DNA of 41,971 nt, taken from assembly GCA_036399815.1 (NCBI GenBank), contig DASWMK010000082.1, forward strand, positions 1 through 41,971, given 5' to 3'. Shown piece by piece: positions 1 through 8,435 of this stretch. Position 1 is the first letter of the stretch. Every line of letters begins with the position of its first letter. The translations under genes were made by a program, and so were the position numbers. The notes beneath the pieces are model-generated. The model made no database searches, had not been told where the DNA came from, and worked only from the letters and a program-made list of their open reading frames with translations. This stretch comes from Acidimicrobiales bacterium (GTDB lineage Bacteria > Actinomycetota > Acidimicrobiia > Acidimicrobiales > DASWMK01).

Positions 1-1350
1 CACCAGTCGCGGCGCGAGCGCCTGGATCTCCTTCAGGTACCGGCTGCGCCACCGGGCCATCGTCCCGTGCACGGTCGCCACCTCGGGGTGCACGAACGGC
101 GGCCGGACATCCATGTCGTGCCTCGGCCGCAACCCGAACTCCCGGACGCAGCGCTCGTGCACCTCGGTCCCCGGGTAGATGCGGACGGCGTTGAAGACGG
201 GGTCGGCGGGCAGGTAGCCGAGCAGCTCGGTGGCTCGCAGGAACTCGAGGTTCTCGGCCAGCTCGGCCGTCGTCGTCCACGGGTCGAACATGATGAAGTC
301 GAGGTCAAGGCGGATCCCGTTGGCCCGCAGCAGCTCGATGGCGGCGATGTTGTCGGCCACCGTCGTGCGCTTGCCCATGCGGGCGAGCACCGATTCGCTG
401 CCCGACTCGATGCCGATCTCGAGGAACGTGCACCGGGGCGCGATGGCGGCGATCACGTCGGGGTTCGCCCTGACCTTGTCGGCGGTCGCCGTGGAGGACC
501 ACGTCACGTCCGGGCGCCAGGCCGCGAGCGCGGCGTCGAAGGCCCGGACCCGGCCGGCGTGGACGAAGAAGTTGGCGTCGAGGATGCCGACGTGGCCGAA
601 CGGGGCGGCCCGGTCGAGCGCTCGCAGCTCGTCCATCACGTGGTCGACCGACCGGAACCGCCACCGGGGGTTCATGACGATGATCGAGCAGAACGTGCAC
701 CGCTTCGGGCAGCCGCGGCTCGTCGACACGAACGCGGACGGCGCCGGGCCGGCGGCTCGGCGCCACTCCGTCGTGTCCCTGACGGGCTCGACGACGAAGT
801 CGCGCGCCGGCGCAGGGAGGTCGTCGAGGGCGAGCGGCGGCGACAGCCCCGGGTTGCTGCGGACGCCGAGCACCGAGGTCCCGTGCGCCCGCCACGTGAG
901 CGACGGCACCGACGCCAGGTCCGGCGCGCCCGAGGCCAGCTCCTCGGCCAGCGCCAGCATGGGCGCCTCGCCGTCGTTGCGCACGACGACGTCGACGGCC
1001 GGCTCGGCGGCGAGGAGCTCGGTGGCGCACGGGGTGGCGTGCGGCCCGCCGAGCACGACCGTCGTGCCCGGTCGGCGGGCCTTCACCCAGCGGGCGACCT
1101 CGATCGCGCTCCGGATCGTCTTCGTGTAGGCCGTGATCCCGACGACGTCGTGGTCGAGCAGGCCCGTCGTGGCGACGTCGTCCAGCCGGTCGACGGCGCA
1201 GAGGTCGAACAGGTCACAGCGGACGCCCGCGGCGCGGAGGTAGGCGGCGATCGAGCACAGCCCGAGCGGCGGCGGCCCCTGCTCGGCGGGGTCCGCACCC
1301 CGCACCGGGTCGGGCGGGTTGACCAGCGCGACGGAGACCCGGGCGCTCAC
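1..1350 (-). CDS. B12-binding-type radical SAM protein (3' end outside window)
   Basis: The visible 450 codons start at GTG 1350 and stay open to the left edge. Residues ~1-140 look like a cobalamin-binding Rossmann domain, with NPPDP near the start, PPLGLCSIAAYLR at 27-39 and GGPHAT at 101-106. The radical SAM core follows with the cluster motif C214-x3-C218-x2-C221 (SRGCPKRCTFCS) and later GIESGS, the usual order in this superfamily. Such enzymes use a 4Fe-4S cluster and S-adenosylmethionine, often to methylate or rearrange unactivated carbons. The gene starts 42 bp after the stop of the repeat-bearing peptide gene on the same strand, so the two are probably cotranscribed and the peptide is a candidate substrate. 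I see no clear ribosome site before GTG 1350, so translational coupling or another start is possible. Family assignment is firm; substrate is inferred. Confidence 0.9.
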   Translation of the reverse strand, partial: MSARVSVALVNPPDPVRGADPAEQGPPPLGLCSIAAYLRAAGVRCDLFDLCAVDRLDDVATTGLLDHDVVGITAYTKTIRSAIEVARWVKARRPGTTVVLGGPHATPCATELLAAEPAVDVVVRNDGEAPMLALAEELASGAPDLASVPSLTWRAHGTSVLGVRSNPGLSPPLALDDLPAPARDFVVEPVRDTTEWRRAAGPAPSAFVSTSRGCPKRCTFCSIIVMNPRWRFRSVDHVMDELRALDRAAPFGHVGILDANFFVHAGRVRAFDAALAAWRPDVTWSSTATADKVRANPDVIAAIAPRCTFLEIGIESGSESVLARMGKRTTVADNIAAIELLRANGIRLDLDFIMFDPWTTTAELAENLEFLRATELLGYLPADPVFNAVRIYPGTEVHERCVREFGLRPRHDMDVRPPFVHPEVATVHGTMARWRSRYLKEIQALAPRLV

Positions 1351-1392
1351 GACGTGCGCTCGGCGGCTCGGCGGCCGACGGCCGGTCGGCGG

Positions 1393-1710
1393 CTACGCCT
1401 GGGCGGGCCCGGGTTCGTCGTCGGGCTCGTCGCGGATCGTCTTGCCGGTCGGCACGACGGGGTCGTCCACGATGCCCGGCTCCGGGGTCGTCGTGGGCGA
1501 CGGGTCCACGCTCGGCTGCGGGTCCACGCTCGGCTGCGGGTCGACCGGGTCGGTCGTCGGCGGCGTCGGGTCGACGGGGTCGGTCGTCGGCGGGGTCGAC
1601 GGCGTCGACGGCGTCGGGTCGTCGGGGTCGTCGGGCTCGTCGCGGATCGTCTTGCCGGTGGGGAGTACGGCGAGCTCGTCGAGCCCGGGCTCACCCTGCT
1701 GATCGGACAT
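1393..1710 (-). CDS. Short Pro/Asp/Thr-rich peptide with duplicated PTGKTIRDEPDD motif; candidate RiPP precursor
   Basis: A 105-residue protein starting at ATG 1710, preceded by a good ribosome site (AAGGGGG about 5 nt upstream). It has no Cys, no membrane segment and no signal peptide. The 12-residue motif PTGKTIRDEPDD occurs exactly twice, at residues 17-28 and 87-98. Between them is a low-complexity spacer with smaller repeats (TTDPVDP twice, QPSVDP twice). A short acidic leader (residues 1-16) comes before the first copy. The next gene downstream is a B12-binding-type radical SAM enzyme. A small protein with repeated cores next to a radical SAM gene is the usual look of a multicore RiPP precursor. 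The GC-rich codon use also opens long antisense frames here, but the SD site and exact repeat favour this strand. Function is inferred. Confidence 0.75.
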   Translation of the reverse strand: MSDQQGEPGLDELAVLPTGKTIRDEPDDPDDPTPSTPSTPPTTDPVDPTPPTTDPVDPQPSVDPQPSVDPSPTTTPEPGIVDDPVVPTGKTIRDEPDDEPGPAQA

Positions 1711-1836
1711 GTCCGCCCCCTTCGGTCGTCCCGGGCCGGGAGCGTAGCCGGTGCCTTCCGGGCCCGCAGGGGAGCGCGAGGGGTCGCCGCCCGTATGCTC
1801 TCGGTCAGCAGCGGCGTAACCGGGGGAGGGTGCGCG

Positions 1837-4800
1837 ATGAGGTCCCGCAGCGGGATCGTGGTGCTGGCCGTGCTGGGTCTGGTGGCGGCCACCGCGGGTG
1901 TGATCGGTCCGGCCCCGCCGGTGGCGGCCGCGGCGACGTCGGTGACCGTCGCCGGCAGCCTGCAGTCCGAGCTCGGGTGCGCCGGCGACTGGGACCCGGC
2001 CTGCGCGGCCACCGGGCTCACCCGTGAGGCGGACGACGGCGTCTGGCAGGCCACGTTCGCCGTCCCTGCCGGGAGCTGGGAGTACAAGGCCGCCCTGGAC
2101 GGGTCGTGGGCCGAGAACTACGGCGCGGGCGCCACCCGCGACGGGCCGAACATCCCCCTGGCGCTGTCCTCGGGCGAGTCGGTGAAGTTCTTCTTCGACG
2201 AGGCCACCCACTGGGTGACCGACGACGTCACCTCCGTGATCGCCACGGTCCCCGGCGACTTCCAGTCCGAGCTCGGGTGCGCGTCCGACTGGGACCCCGG
2301 CTGCCTGCGGTCGTGGCTCCAGGACCCCGACGGCGACGGGGTCGGGCGGTTCGCCACGAGCCTGCTCCCGCCCGGCTCGTACCAGGCCAAGGTCACCATC
2401 GGCGAGTCGTGGGCCGAGAACTACGGCGCCGGCGGCGTCCCCGACGGCGCCAACCTCACGTTCGACGTCGCCACGCCCGGCGACCTGGTCGAGTTCGTCT
2501 ACGACCAGGACTCCCACGTGCTCGACGTCGTCGTCACGCCGGCCGAACCGGTGGACGACGCCGCCCTCGTGCGCGAGCCGGTGCGCCACCCGTTCGAGGA
2601 CGAGGTCCTCTACTTCGCCATCCCGGACCGGTTCTTCGACGGCAACGGCGCCAACAACTGCGGTGACTACGCCGGCCCGTGCGTGGCCGGCGACTCGGAG
2701 GAGAACGTCCTCACCCACGGCTACCTGCCGTCGGACAAGGGCTACTACCACGGCGGCGACCTCGCCGGCCTCCGGCGGCGCCTGCCGTACCTCGACGACC
2801 TCGGGATCACCGCCATCTGGGTCGGCCCGATCTACGCCAACAAGCCCGTCCAGTCCGACACCACGAACCTCTACGGGCACTCCTCGGGCTACCACGGCTA
2901 CTGGATCGAGGACTTCCTGCGGGTCGACCCCCACCTCGGCACCAACGAGGAGTTCGCCGGCCTCGTCCGCGCCGCGCACCGGCGCGACATCAAGGTGTTC
3001 ATGGACATCGTCACCAACCACACGGCCGACGTCGTCCAGCTCGAGGGCCACACCGGCTACCGGAACACGTCGGCCTTCCCCTACACCGACGTCGCCGGCA
3101 CCCCCTTCGACGACCGCGACTACGCCTACGCCGGCCCGGGGAGCCCGCCGTTCCCCGCGGTCGACCTGACGTCGTTCCCGTACACGCCCGTCGTGCCGCC
3201 GGGGGAGGAGGACGTCAAGAGCCCGGCGTGGCTGAACGACCCGACGATGTACCACAACCGCGGCAACACCAGCTTCGTGGGCGAGAACTCGCTCTACGGC
3301 GACTTCTTCGGCCTCGACGACCTGTGGACCGAGCGCCGTGAGGTCGTCGAGGGGATGGTCGACATCTACTCCTACTGGATCAGGGAGTTCGGCGTCGACG
3401 GCTTCCGCATCGACACCACCAAGCACGTGAACATGGAGTTCTGGCAGGCGTTCGGCCCCGCCATCCTGGCCGCCGCCGAGGAGCGCGGCATCGGCGACTT
3501 CTTCGCCTTCGGCGAGGTGTACGACCAGGCCTTCGGCCCCCGGTTCACGAGCGAGTTCTCGACCCGCGGCCAGCTCCAGTCGACGATCGACTTCGGCTTC
3601 CAGCTGGCCGCCAGGGGCTTCGCCGCGCAGGGAGCCGGCACGGACCAGCTGCGGGACTTCTTCGCCCTCGACGACTGGTACACCGACACCGACAGCAACG
3701 CCTACGGGATGCCGACGTTCCTCGGCAACCACGACATGGGCCGCATCGGCTACTTCCTCCAGCGGGTCGACCAGGCGGGCGCGTCGGACGCCGAGCTGCT
3801 GGCCCGCTCGCAGCTGGCCCACGCGCTCATGTTCACGGCGCGCGGGTCGCCGGTCATCTACTACGGCGACGAGCAGGGCTTCACGGGCGACGGCGGGGAC
3901 AAGGACGCCCGCGAGGACATGTTCGCCAACGCCGTCCCGACGTACGCCGACAACGACCTGATCGGCACGGACGAGACGACGTCGGACGACAACTTCGACC
4001 GCACCCACCCGCTGTACCGGACGATCCGGGAGTGGTCCGAGCTGTACGCCGCCCACCCCGCCCTGCGGTCCGGCGCCCAGATCCACCGCTCCAGCAGCAC
4101 CGGTCCCGGCGTCTACGCGTTCTCCCGGATCGACCGCGACGAGCGGGTCGAGTACGTCGTCGCCCTGAACAACAGCGAGTCGCCGGCGTCGGCCGTGGTC
4201 GACACCTATTCCGCGCCGGGCGTGCGCTACCGGCTCGTGAACCGCTCGCTCGTCGCCCACTCCGTGGCCACGGTGGTGCCGACCGGCGCCGGCGGCCAGC
4301 TGTCGCTGACCGTGCCGCCCCTGTCGGCGGTCGTGTACCGGGCCGAGCGGGCGGTGGCGCCGAGCGCGGCTGCGCCCGGGGTCGAGATCACCTCGCTCGC
4401 CGACGGGCAGACCGTCCCGCTCGGGACGACGGCGATGGACGGCCACGACGTCGTCGACCGCGTCGAGGTCGCGGCCGAGCTGGACGCCGACGTGCTGGCC
4501 GAGGTCACGTTCGCCGTGAAGGTGGGCGACGGCGAGTTCGTCCCGATCGGCACCGACGACAATGCGCCGTACCGGGTGTTCTACGACGCCTCCGCCCTGC
4601 GCGACGCGCCGGCGCCGGTGACGTTCCGGGCCATCGTCAACGACCTGTCGGGCCACCTCGCCGCCGACCAGGTGGCCAACGTGCACGTCGAGTTCCCCGA
4701 CCCGTCGGGCCCCGACACGCCCTACGCCGTCATCCACTACCAGCGGCCGGCGGGCGACTACGGCGACCACACCGCGGGCAGCGACTTCTGGGGCCTGCAC

Positions 4801-5667
4801 CTGTGGGGCAACGGGATCCCCGCGTCCGAGGCGACGGACTGGACGGCGCCGAAGCCGTTCGTGGGCGAGGACGAGTACGGCCGCTTCGCCTTCGTGGCCC
4901 TGACCGACGACACCGTGCCGCTCAACTTCATCGTGCACGACGGGGACACCAAGGACCCGGCCGGGAGCCCGGACCGCTCGTTCGTCCCTGCGACCACGCC
5001 GGAGATCTGGCTGCGCCAGGGCGACGTCGCCGTGTACACGTCGAGGGCGGCGGCCGAGGGCCACGCCCTCGTCCACTACGGCTGCGGGACGGCCTGTTCC
5101 GGGGTCGCCCTCGACGGGTCGCCGCCGACCGCGGTCGACGACTACGGGGCGGTGTGGCACCGGGCGCTGACCGGCGGCGACCCCGCCGCGCCGCTCACGG
5201 TGACGATCACCGACGGCGCGTCCACCGTCGTGGACGGCGCCACGTTCACGCCCGCCGACGTGCCGTCGGCATGGTTCGAGCCGGGCGACGAGACCGTGCA
5301 CCCGTCCCGGGCCGCCGCCGAGGACGTGGCGATCATCCACTACCGCCGGCCGGCGGGCGACTACGGCGACCCCGGCAGCTCGAACTACAACGACTTCTGG
5401 GGCCTGCACGTGTGGACCGGCGCGGCGTCCGAGCCGCCGTGGACCGACCCGGTCAGGCCGGCAGGGTCGGACACGTTCGGCGCGGTGTTCCGCGTCCCCC
5501 TCGTCGACGGCGCCGACCAGCTGGCGTACCTCCTGCACCGAGGCGACACCAAGGACCCCGGCCCCGACCAGTTCCTCGTGTTCTCCCAGTACGGCCACGA
5601 GGTCTGGCAGCTCCAGGCCGCCGACCCCGAACGCCCCTACGTCGCCCCACCCCGCCCGTCCGGCTGA
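1837..5667 (+). CDS. Secreted GH13 alpha-amylase/pullulanase-like enzyme with X25-like and PUD/CBM41-like modules
   Basis: A 1276-residue protein from ATG 1837, with GGGGGAGGG just upstream; an in-frame extension upstream is non-coding. Residues 1-33 form a signal peptide ending near AAAAT. Two X25/BaPul-like beta modules follow (about 35-130 and 133-235), both with SELGC, DWDP and SWAENYGAG. The GH13 barrel starts near 255 (YFAIPDRFFDGN). It carries the nucleophile D526 (GFRIDTT), acid/base E560 (FGEVYD), third Asp D633 (LGNHD) and DIVTNHT. A C-terminal beta domain is followed by pullulanase-associated/CBM41-like modules, two with HYxRPAGDYGD, WGLHxW and HxGDTKDP, and a degenerate one between. 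The enzyme should cleave alpha-glucans outside the cell. Whether it acts on alpha-1,4 or alpha-1,6 bonds cannot be read from this. It is divergent from the peptide gene, with a 126-bp shared upstream region. Confidence 0.93.
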   Translation: MRSRSGIVVLAVLGLVAATAGVIGPAPPVAAAATSVTVAGSLQSELGCAGDWDPACAATGLTREADDGVWQATFAVPAGSWEYKAALDGSWAENYGAGATRDGPNIPLALSSGESVKFFFDEATHWVTDDVTSVIATVPGDFQSELGCASDWDPGCLRSWLQDPDGDGVGRFATSLLPPGSYQAKVTIGESWAENYGAGGVPDGANLTFDVATPGDLVEFVYDQDSHVLDVVVTPAEPVDDAALVREPVRHPFEDEVLYFAIPDRFFDGNGANNCGDYAGPCVAGDSEENVLTHGYLPSDKGYYHGGDLAGLRRRLPYLDDLGITAIWVGPIYANKPVQSDTTNLYGHSSGYHGYWIEDFLRVDPHLGTNEEFAGLVRAAHRRDIKVFMDIVTNHTADVVQLEGHTGYRNTSAFPYTDVAGTPFDDRDYAYAGPGSPPFPAVDLTSFPYTPVVPPGEEDVKSPAWLNDPTMYHNRGNTSFVGENSLYGDFFGLDDLWTERREVVEGMVDIYSYWIREFGVDGFRIDTTKHVNMEFWQAFGPAILAAAEERGIGDFFAFGEVYDQAFGPRFTSEFSTRGQLQSTIDFGFQLAARGFAAQGAGTDQLRDFFALDDWYTDTDSNAYGMPTFLGNHDMGRIGYFLQRVDQAGASDAELLARSQLAHALMFTARGSPVIYYGDEQGFTGDGGDKDAREDMFANAVPTYADNDLIGTDETTSDDNFDRTHPLYRTIREWSELYAAHPALRSGAQIHRSSSTGPGVYAFSRIDRDERVEYVVALNNSESPASAVVDTYSAPGVRYRLVNRSLVAHSVATVVPTGAGGQLSLTVPPLSAVVYRAERAVAPSAAAPGVEITSLADGQTVPLGTTAMDGHDVVDRVEVAAELDADVLAEVTFAVKVGDGEFVPIGTDDNAPYRVFYDASALRDAPAPVTFRAIVNDLSGHLAADQVANVHVEFPDPSGPDTPYAVIHYQRPAGDYGDHTAGSDFWGLHLWGNGIPASEATDWTAPKPFVGEDEYGRFAFVALTDDTVPLNFIVHDGDTKDPAGSPDRSFVPATTPEIWLRQGDVAVYTSRAAAEGHALVHYGCGTACSGVALDGSPPTAVDDYGAVWHRALTGGDPAAPLTVTITDGASTVVDGATFTPADVPSAWFEPGDETVHPSRAAAEDVAIIHYRRPAGDYGDPGSSNYNDFWGLHVWTGAASEPPWTDPVRPAGSDTFGAVFRVPLVDGADQLAYLLHRGDTKDPGPDQFLVFSQYGHEVWQLQAADPERPYVAPPRPSG

Positions 5668-5821
5668 GGTTGGCCGCCCGCCGGGACCGGCTGTCGGTCC
5701 GGCGTCGTCGCCGTGGATCGAACCGATCGCAGTAGGTGTTGAATCCCTCGTGCTGCGGCGGCCGTAGGACAGGTCGTCGCGGGCGCGCTCCGTGCGGGTC
5801 CTTTGGAGGAGGAGGCGATCC

Positions 5822-6967
5822 ATGCGTTCACCCGCCCGGCGACGGCTGGTGGTGCCGACGTGCGTCCTGGCCGTGGTGGTGCTGGTGGCCACGCCGGCGG
5901 GGGCGGCGACGCCGTGGACGATCGTGCCCAGCCCGAACTCGGGCAGGGACTTCAACCGCCTGAACGCGGTGACGGCGGTGTTCTCGAACGATGCCTGGGC
6001 GGTCGGCCTGGCCCGCCGGTCGGGCCGGTACCGGACGCTGGTGCTGCACGACGACGGCACCGGTTGGCGGCAGGTGAGCAGCCCGTCGGTGGGCTCGTCG
6101 ACGAACGAGCTGCTGGGCGTGCACGGCACGTCGGCCGGCAACGCGTGGGCCGTGGGCCGGGCGTTCACGGGCTCGGTGGACCACACCCTGGCGCTGCACT
6201 TCAACGGGGCCGGGTGGTCGACGACCCCCACGCCCAACGTCGGCTCGGGCGACAACGCGCTGCGGGGGGTGGCGTCGGTGACGCCCTATGACGTGTGGGC
6301 CGTCGGCGCCTCGGCCGGCGACGACACGTTCGCCCCGCTGGCCATGCACTTCGACGGGTCGGCGTGGACGGTGGTGCCGACCCCCGAGCCGCCGGGCGGC
6401 GGGTTCCTCGACGCCGTCGTGGCCCTGGCGCCTGATGACGTGTGGGCCGTGGGCGGCACCGGCGACGACGGCGACGCCGCGCTGGTGGAGCACTGGGACG
6501 GCACCAGGTGGCGGGTCGTGCGCACGCCGGCCCTCGTGGGGGAGGACTCGCTGCACGCGGTGTCGGCCGTGGCGGCCGACGACATCTGGGCCGTCGGCCG
6601 GGTCGGCAGCTCGACCTTGACCGAGCACTGGGACGGTTCGGCGTGGTCGGTGGTCCCGAGCCCGGACCCGTTGGCGACGAGCAGCGGCACCAACTTCCTG
6701 ACCGGCGTGGCCGCCGTGTCGCCCACCGAGGTGTGGGCCGTCGGCGGCGCCCGGGACTTCACCGCCGGCGGCGTGGTCCGCACGGCCACCCTCCGGTTCG
6801 ACGGCACCGGGTGGCGGGTGGTCCACAGCCCGAACGCCGGCTCGGGCGACAACACCCTCCTCGGCGTGGCCACCCCCGGCCCCGGCCACCTCGTCGCCGT
6901 GGGCAGCTACCGCCCCACTCCCAGCGCCTACGACCGCACCCTCGTCCTCTCGGCAGACCGAAGCTGA
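5822..6967 (+). CDS. Secreted WAVG-repeat beta-propeller-like protein
   Basis: A 381-residue protein. I chose ATG 5822 over upstream GTG 5792 because GGAGGAGGA lies 8 nt before it and because a classic signal peptide (RRRLVVPTCVLAVVVLVATP, cut near AGA) then starts the protein. The mature part consists of about six imperfect repeats of roughly 50 residues. Each has a (D/A)(V/A/I)WAVG strand and a W-x3-P(S/T)P-x strand, for example WTIVPSPN, WSTTPTPN and WRVVHSPN, with SGDN between. This pattern suggests a six-bladed propeller of Kelch/BNR type. No catalytic motif is visible. Such proteins are common in exported sets of actinobacteria and have no established function. It lies 154 bp after the amylase gene and may be transcribed separately. 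Confidence 0.88.
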   Translation: MRSPARRRLVVPTCVLAVVVLVATPAGAATPWTIVPSPNSGRDFNRLNAVTAVFSNDAWAVGLARRSGRYRTLVLHDDGTGWRQVSSPSVGSSTNELLGVHGTSAGNAWAVGRAFTGSVDHTLALHFNGAGWSTTPTPNVGSGDNALRGVASVTPYDVWAVGASAGDDTFAPLAMHFDGSAWTVVPTPEPPGGGFLDAVVALAPDDVWAVGGTGDDGDAALVEHWDGTRWRVVRTPALVGEDSLHAVSAVAADDIWAVGRVGSSTLTEHWDGSAWSVVPSPDPLATSSGTNFLTGVAAVSPTEVWAVGGARDFTAGGVVRTATLRFDGTGWRVVHSPNAGSGDNTLLGVATPGPGHLVAVGSYRPTPSAYDRTLVLSADRS

Positions 6968-7200
6968 TCCCGGCGACGCAACGGACGACGAGCGACGAGT
7001 GACGACGGTCGAGGGAGCGTGCGCGGGCTCCGCGGCGGAGCCCGAGATCGGCCCGTCTCCCGTCGGCCGCCGACCACGGAGCGCTACGTGGGCTCGGAGC
7101 TCCGAGTCCCTCATCATCGAGGGCGTCGGCGACACCGGCGTGAGGCGTTCGGCGCCCGCGACGGCGAGGGCCCGCCCGCGGTGTCGGCCACGGCTGCGCC

Positions 7201-8427
7201 CTAGTGGTCGACCACCGTCACTTCGATCTGTCGGGTCGCCGACAGGCCGTCCGCGTCTCGCACCTCGAGGGTCGCGGGCTCGGCGCCCGTGCGCGTGCGC
7301 AGGCCGGAGCTCGCGATCGCCTGTGCGTCCTCGGGAAGGGGTACCTCGATCACGGTGTTCGACCATTTCGGGACGGTGTTCGACGATTCCGCGACGGTGT
7401 TCGACCGTTTCGCGACGGTGTTCGACCACTCCACGCCGGTCGTCAGGTCGCGGCCGTCGAGCAGGACCGCCGCCTTGCTCCCGGGCGCACGCGGACCGTC
7501 GTCGCCGAAGCCGGTGCCGATGATCTTCAGCGACTTGTCAGGCTTGAGCAGCGCGTCCAGCACGACGCGCGTCGGGACGGTGCCCGTGATGGCCGGTGCC
7601 GTGCCGCCCTCGATGGCCTTCTTCGCGACGTAGGTCGTGACGGACACGCCGGAGAGGGCGAGCAGCGTCGCCGGCAGAGCGGGCAGACCTGCCTCGGGGT
7701 GGGTGCCGAATTGCAGGAGGAATTAGGCGACCATCAGGAGGTTGAAGGCGAAGTACTGGAAGTCGACGAGGTCGACCTGCCCGCGGTCGTTGGCCACGAC
7801 CTCGCTCAGCCCGTCGCCCACCCCTCCGGCGCTCGGATCGATCTCCGGTTTCACGAGCCCCTCGCTCGCCACTCTGGAGGTGACCAGCGCCTTGGCCGCC
7901 ACGGCCGCTGCGAGCGGTAGCCCCAGCAACACCACGTACTCCGGTTGCAGCTCGGCGTCGAGCACCCGCGTGAACGCCGTCCGGGCCTCGTCCGGCACCA
8001 CGGGGCACTCGCCGCTCGTGTTGCCGGCTGACGGACAGTTCGGCGTCCGGCCGAGGAACAGGAGGAACAGCAGGGCACCGAGGACGGCGAAGGTCCACAT
8101 GACGGCCTGCACCTTCGATGTCGACGCGCGCCCGTCCACACCGATGACGAGGGCCTTCGCCCCCTGCCGGCGGCGGGCAACCCGACGCTCCACATCAGTG
8201 GCATTGGTCGCCAACGGCGCCGTCGCGGCGCGCACGAGACGGTCGACCGCCATGACGAGCGCGAGGAGGCAGGAGACCGAGGCGACCAGCGCCCACCATT
8301 CGGTGAAGACCACGCCGCGCCGGACGGCGAGCGCCACGAGGAGCGCAGCGAGGCCGCCCGATGGCACCACGGCGAAGACGAACACGGCCAGCCGAATTCG
8401 CAGGGACGGGGGCGTGGGGACCGCCAT
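7201..8427 (-). pseudogene. Membrane protein with C-terminal TIG-like domain, interrupted by an in-frame TAA
   Basis: Starts at ATG 8427, 8 bp after the haem peroxidase stop, so the two form an operon. The frame is open to 7201 except for one TAA at 7723-7725 (codon 235 of 409). Coding character continues unchanged across the stop: a transmembrane segment reads AFNLLMVA-stop-FLLQFG. There are about six hydrophobic segments (near 10-34, 40-60, 90-110, 140-165, 225-245 and 255-275). A soluble beta-rich tail of IPT/TIG type (LKIIGTGFGDDGP) follows. The tail holds a tandem SNTV heptad. A Tyr codon one base away (TAC or TAT) would fit the helix. It may be a true nonsense mutation or a base error. 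If translated, the products would be a truncated 234-residue protein and an orphan tail. The family is unknown to me. Confidence 0.75.
7352..7435 (-). repeat. Four tandem 21-bp units coding for SNTVxxx heptads
   Basis: Units begin at 7352, 7373, 7394 and 7415, each starting ACGGTGTTCGA on the plus strand. On the coding (minus) strand they give four SNTV peptides separated by three variable residues, in frame, inside the TIG-like tail of the interrupted membrane protein. Confidence 0.9.
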
Positions 8428-8435
8428 GGCGCGCC

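Noticed and set aside
67-1836. Upstream extension of the amylase frame
   Set aside because: The stretch is Arg/Gly/Asp-rich shadow of the radical SAM gene; the ribosome site and signal peptide mark ATG 1837 as the start.
1393-6255. 1620-codon open frame on the minus strand across the amylase gene
   Set aside because: It is antisense to a clear GH13 gene, Val/Gly/Arg-rich and without domains; only its last 105 codons, with their own start and ribosome site, are a real gene.
7352-7435. CRISPR-like array
   Set aside because: The 21-bp units are contiguous, without spacers, and code in frame for heptads.
7723-7725. Programmed read-through or recoding at the TAA
   Set aside because: TAA is not used for selenocysteine or pyrrolysine, and no recoding signal is visible; mutation or error is simpler.
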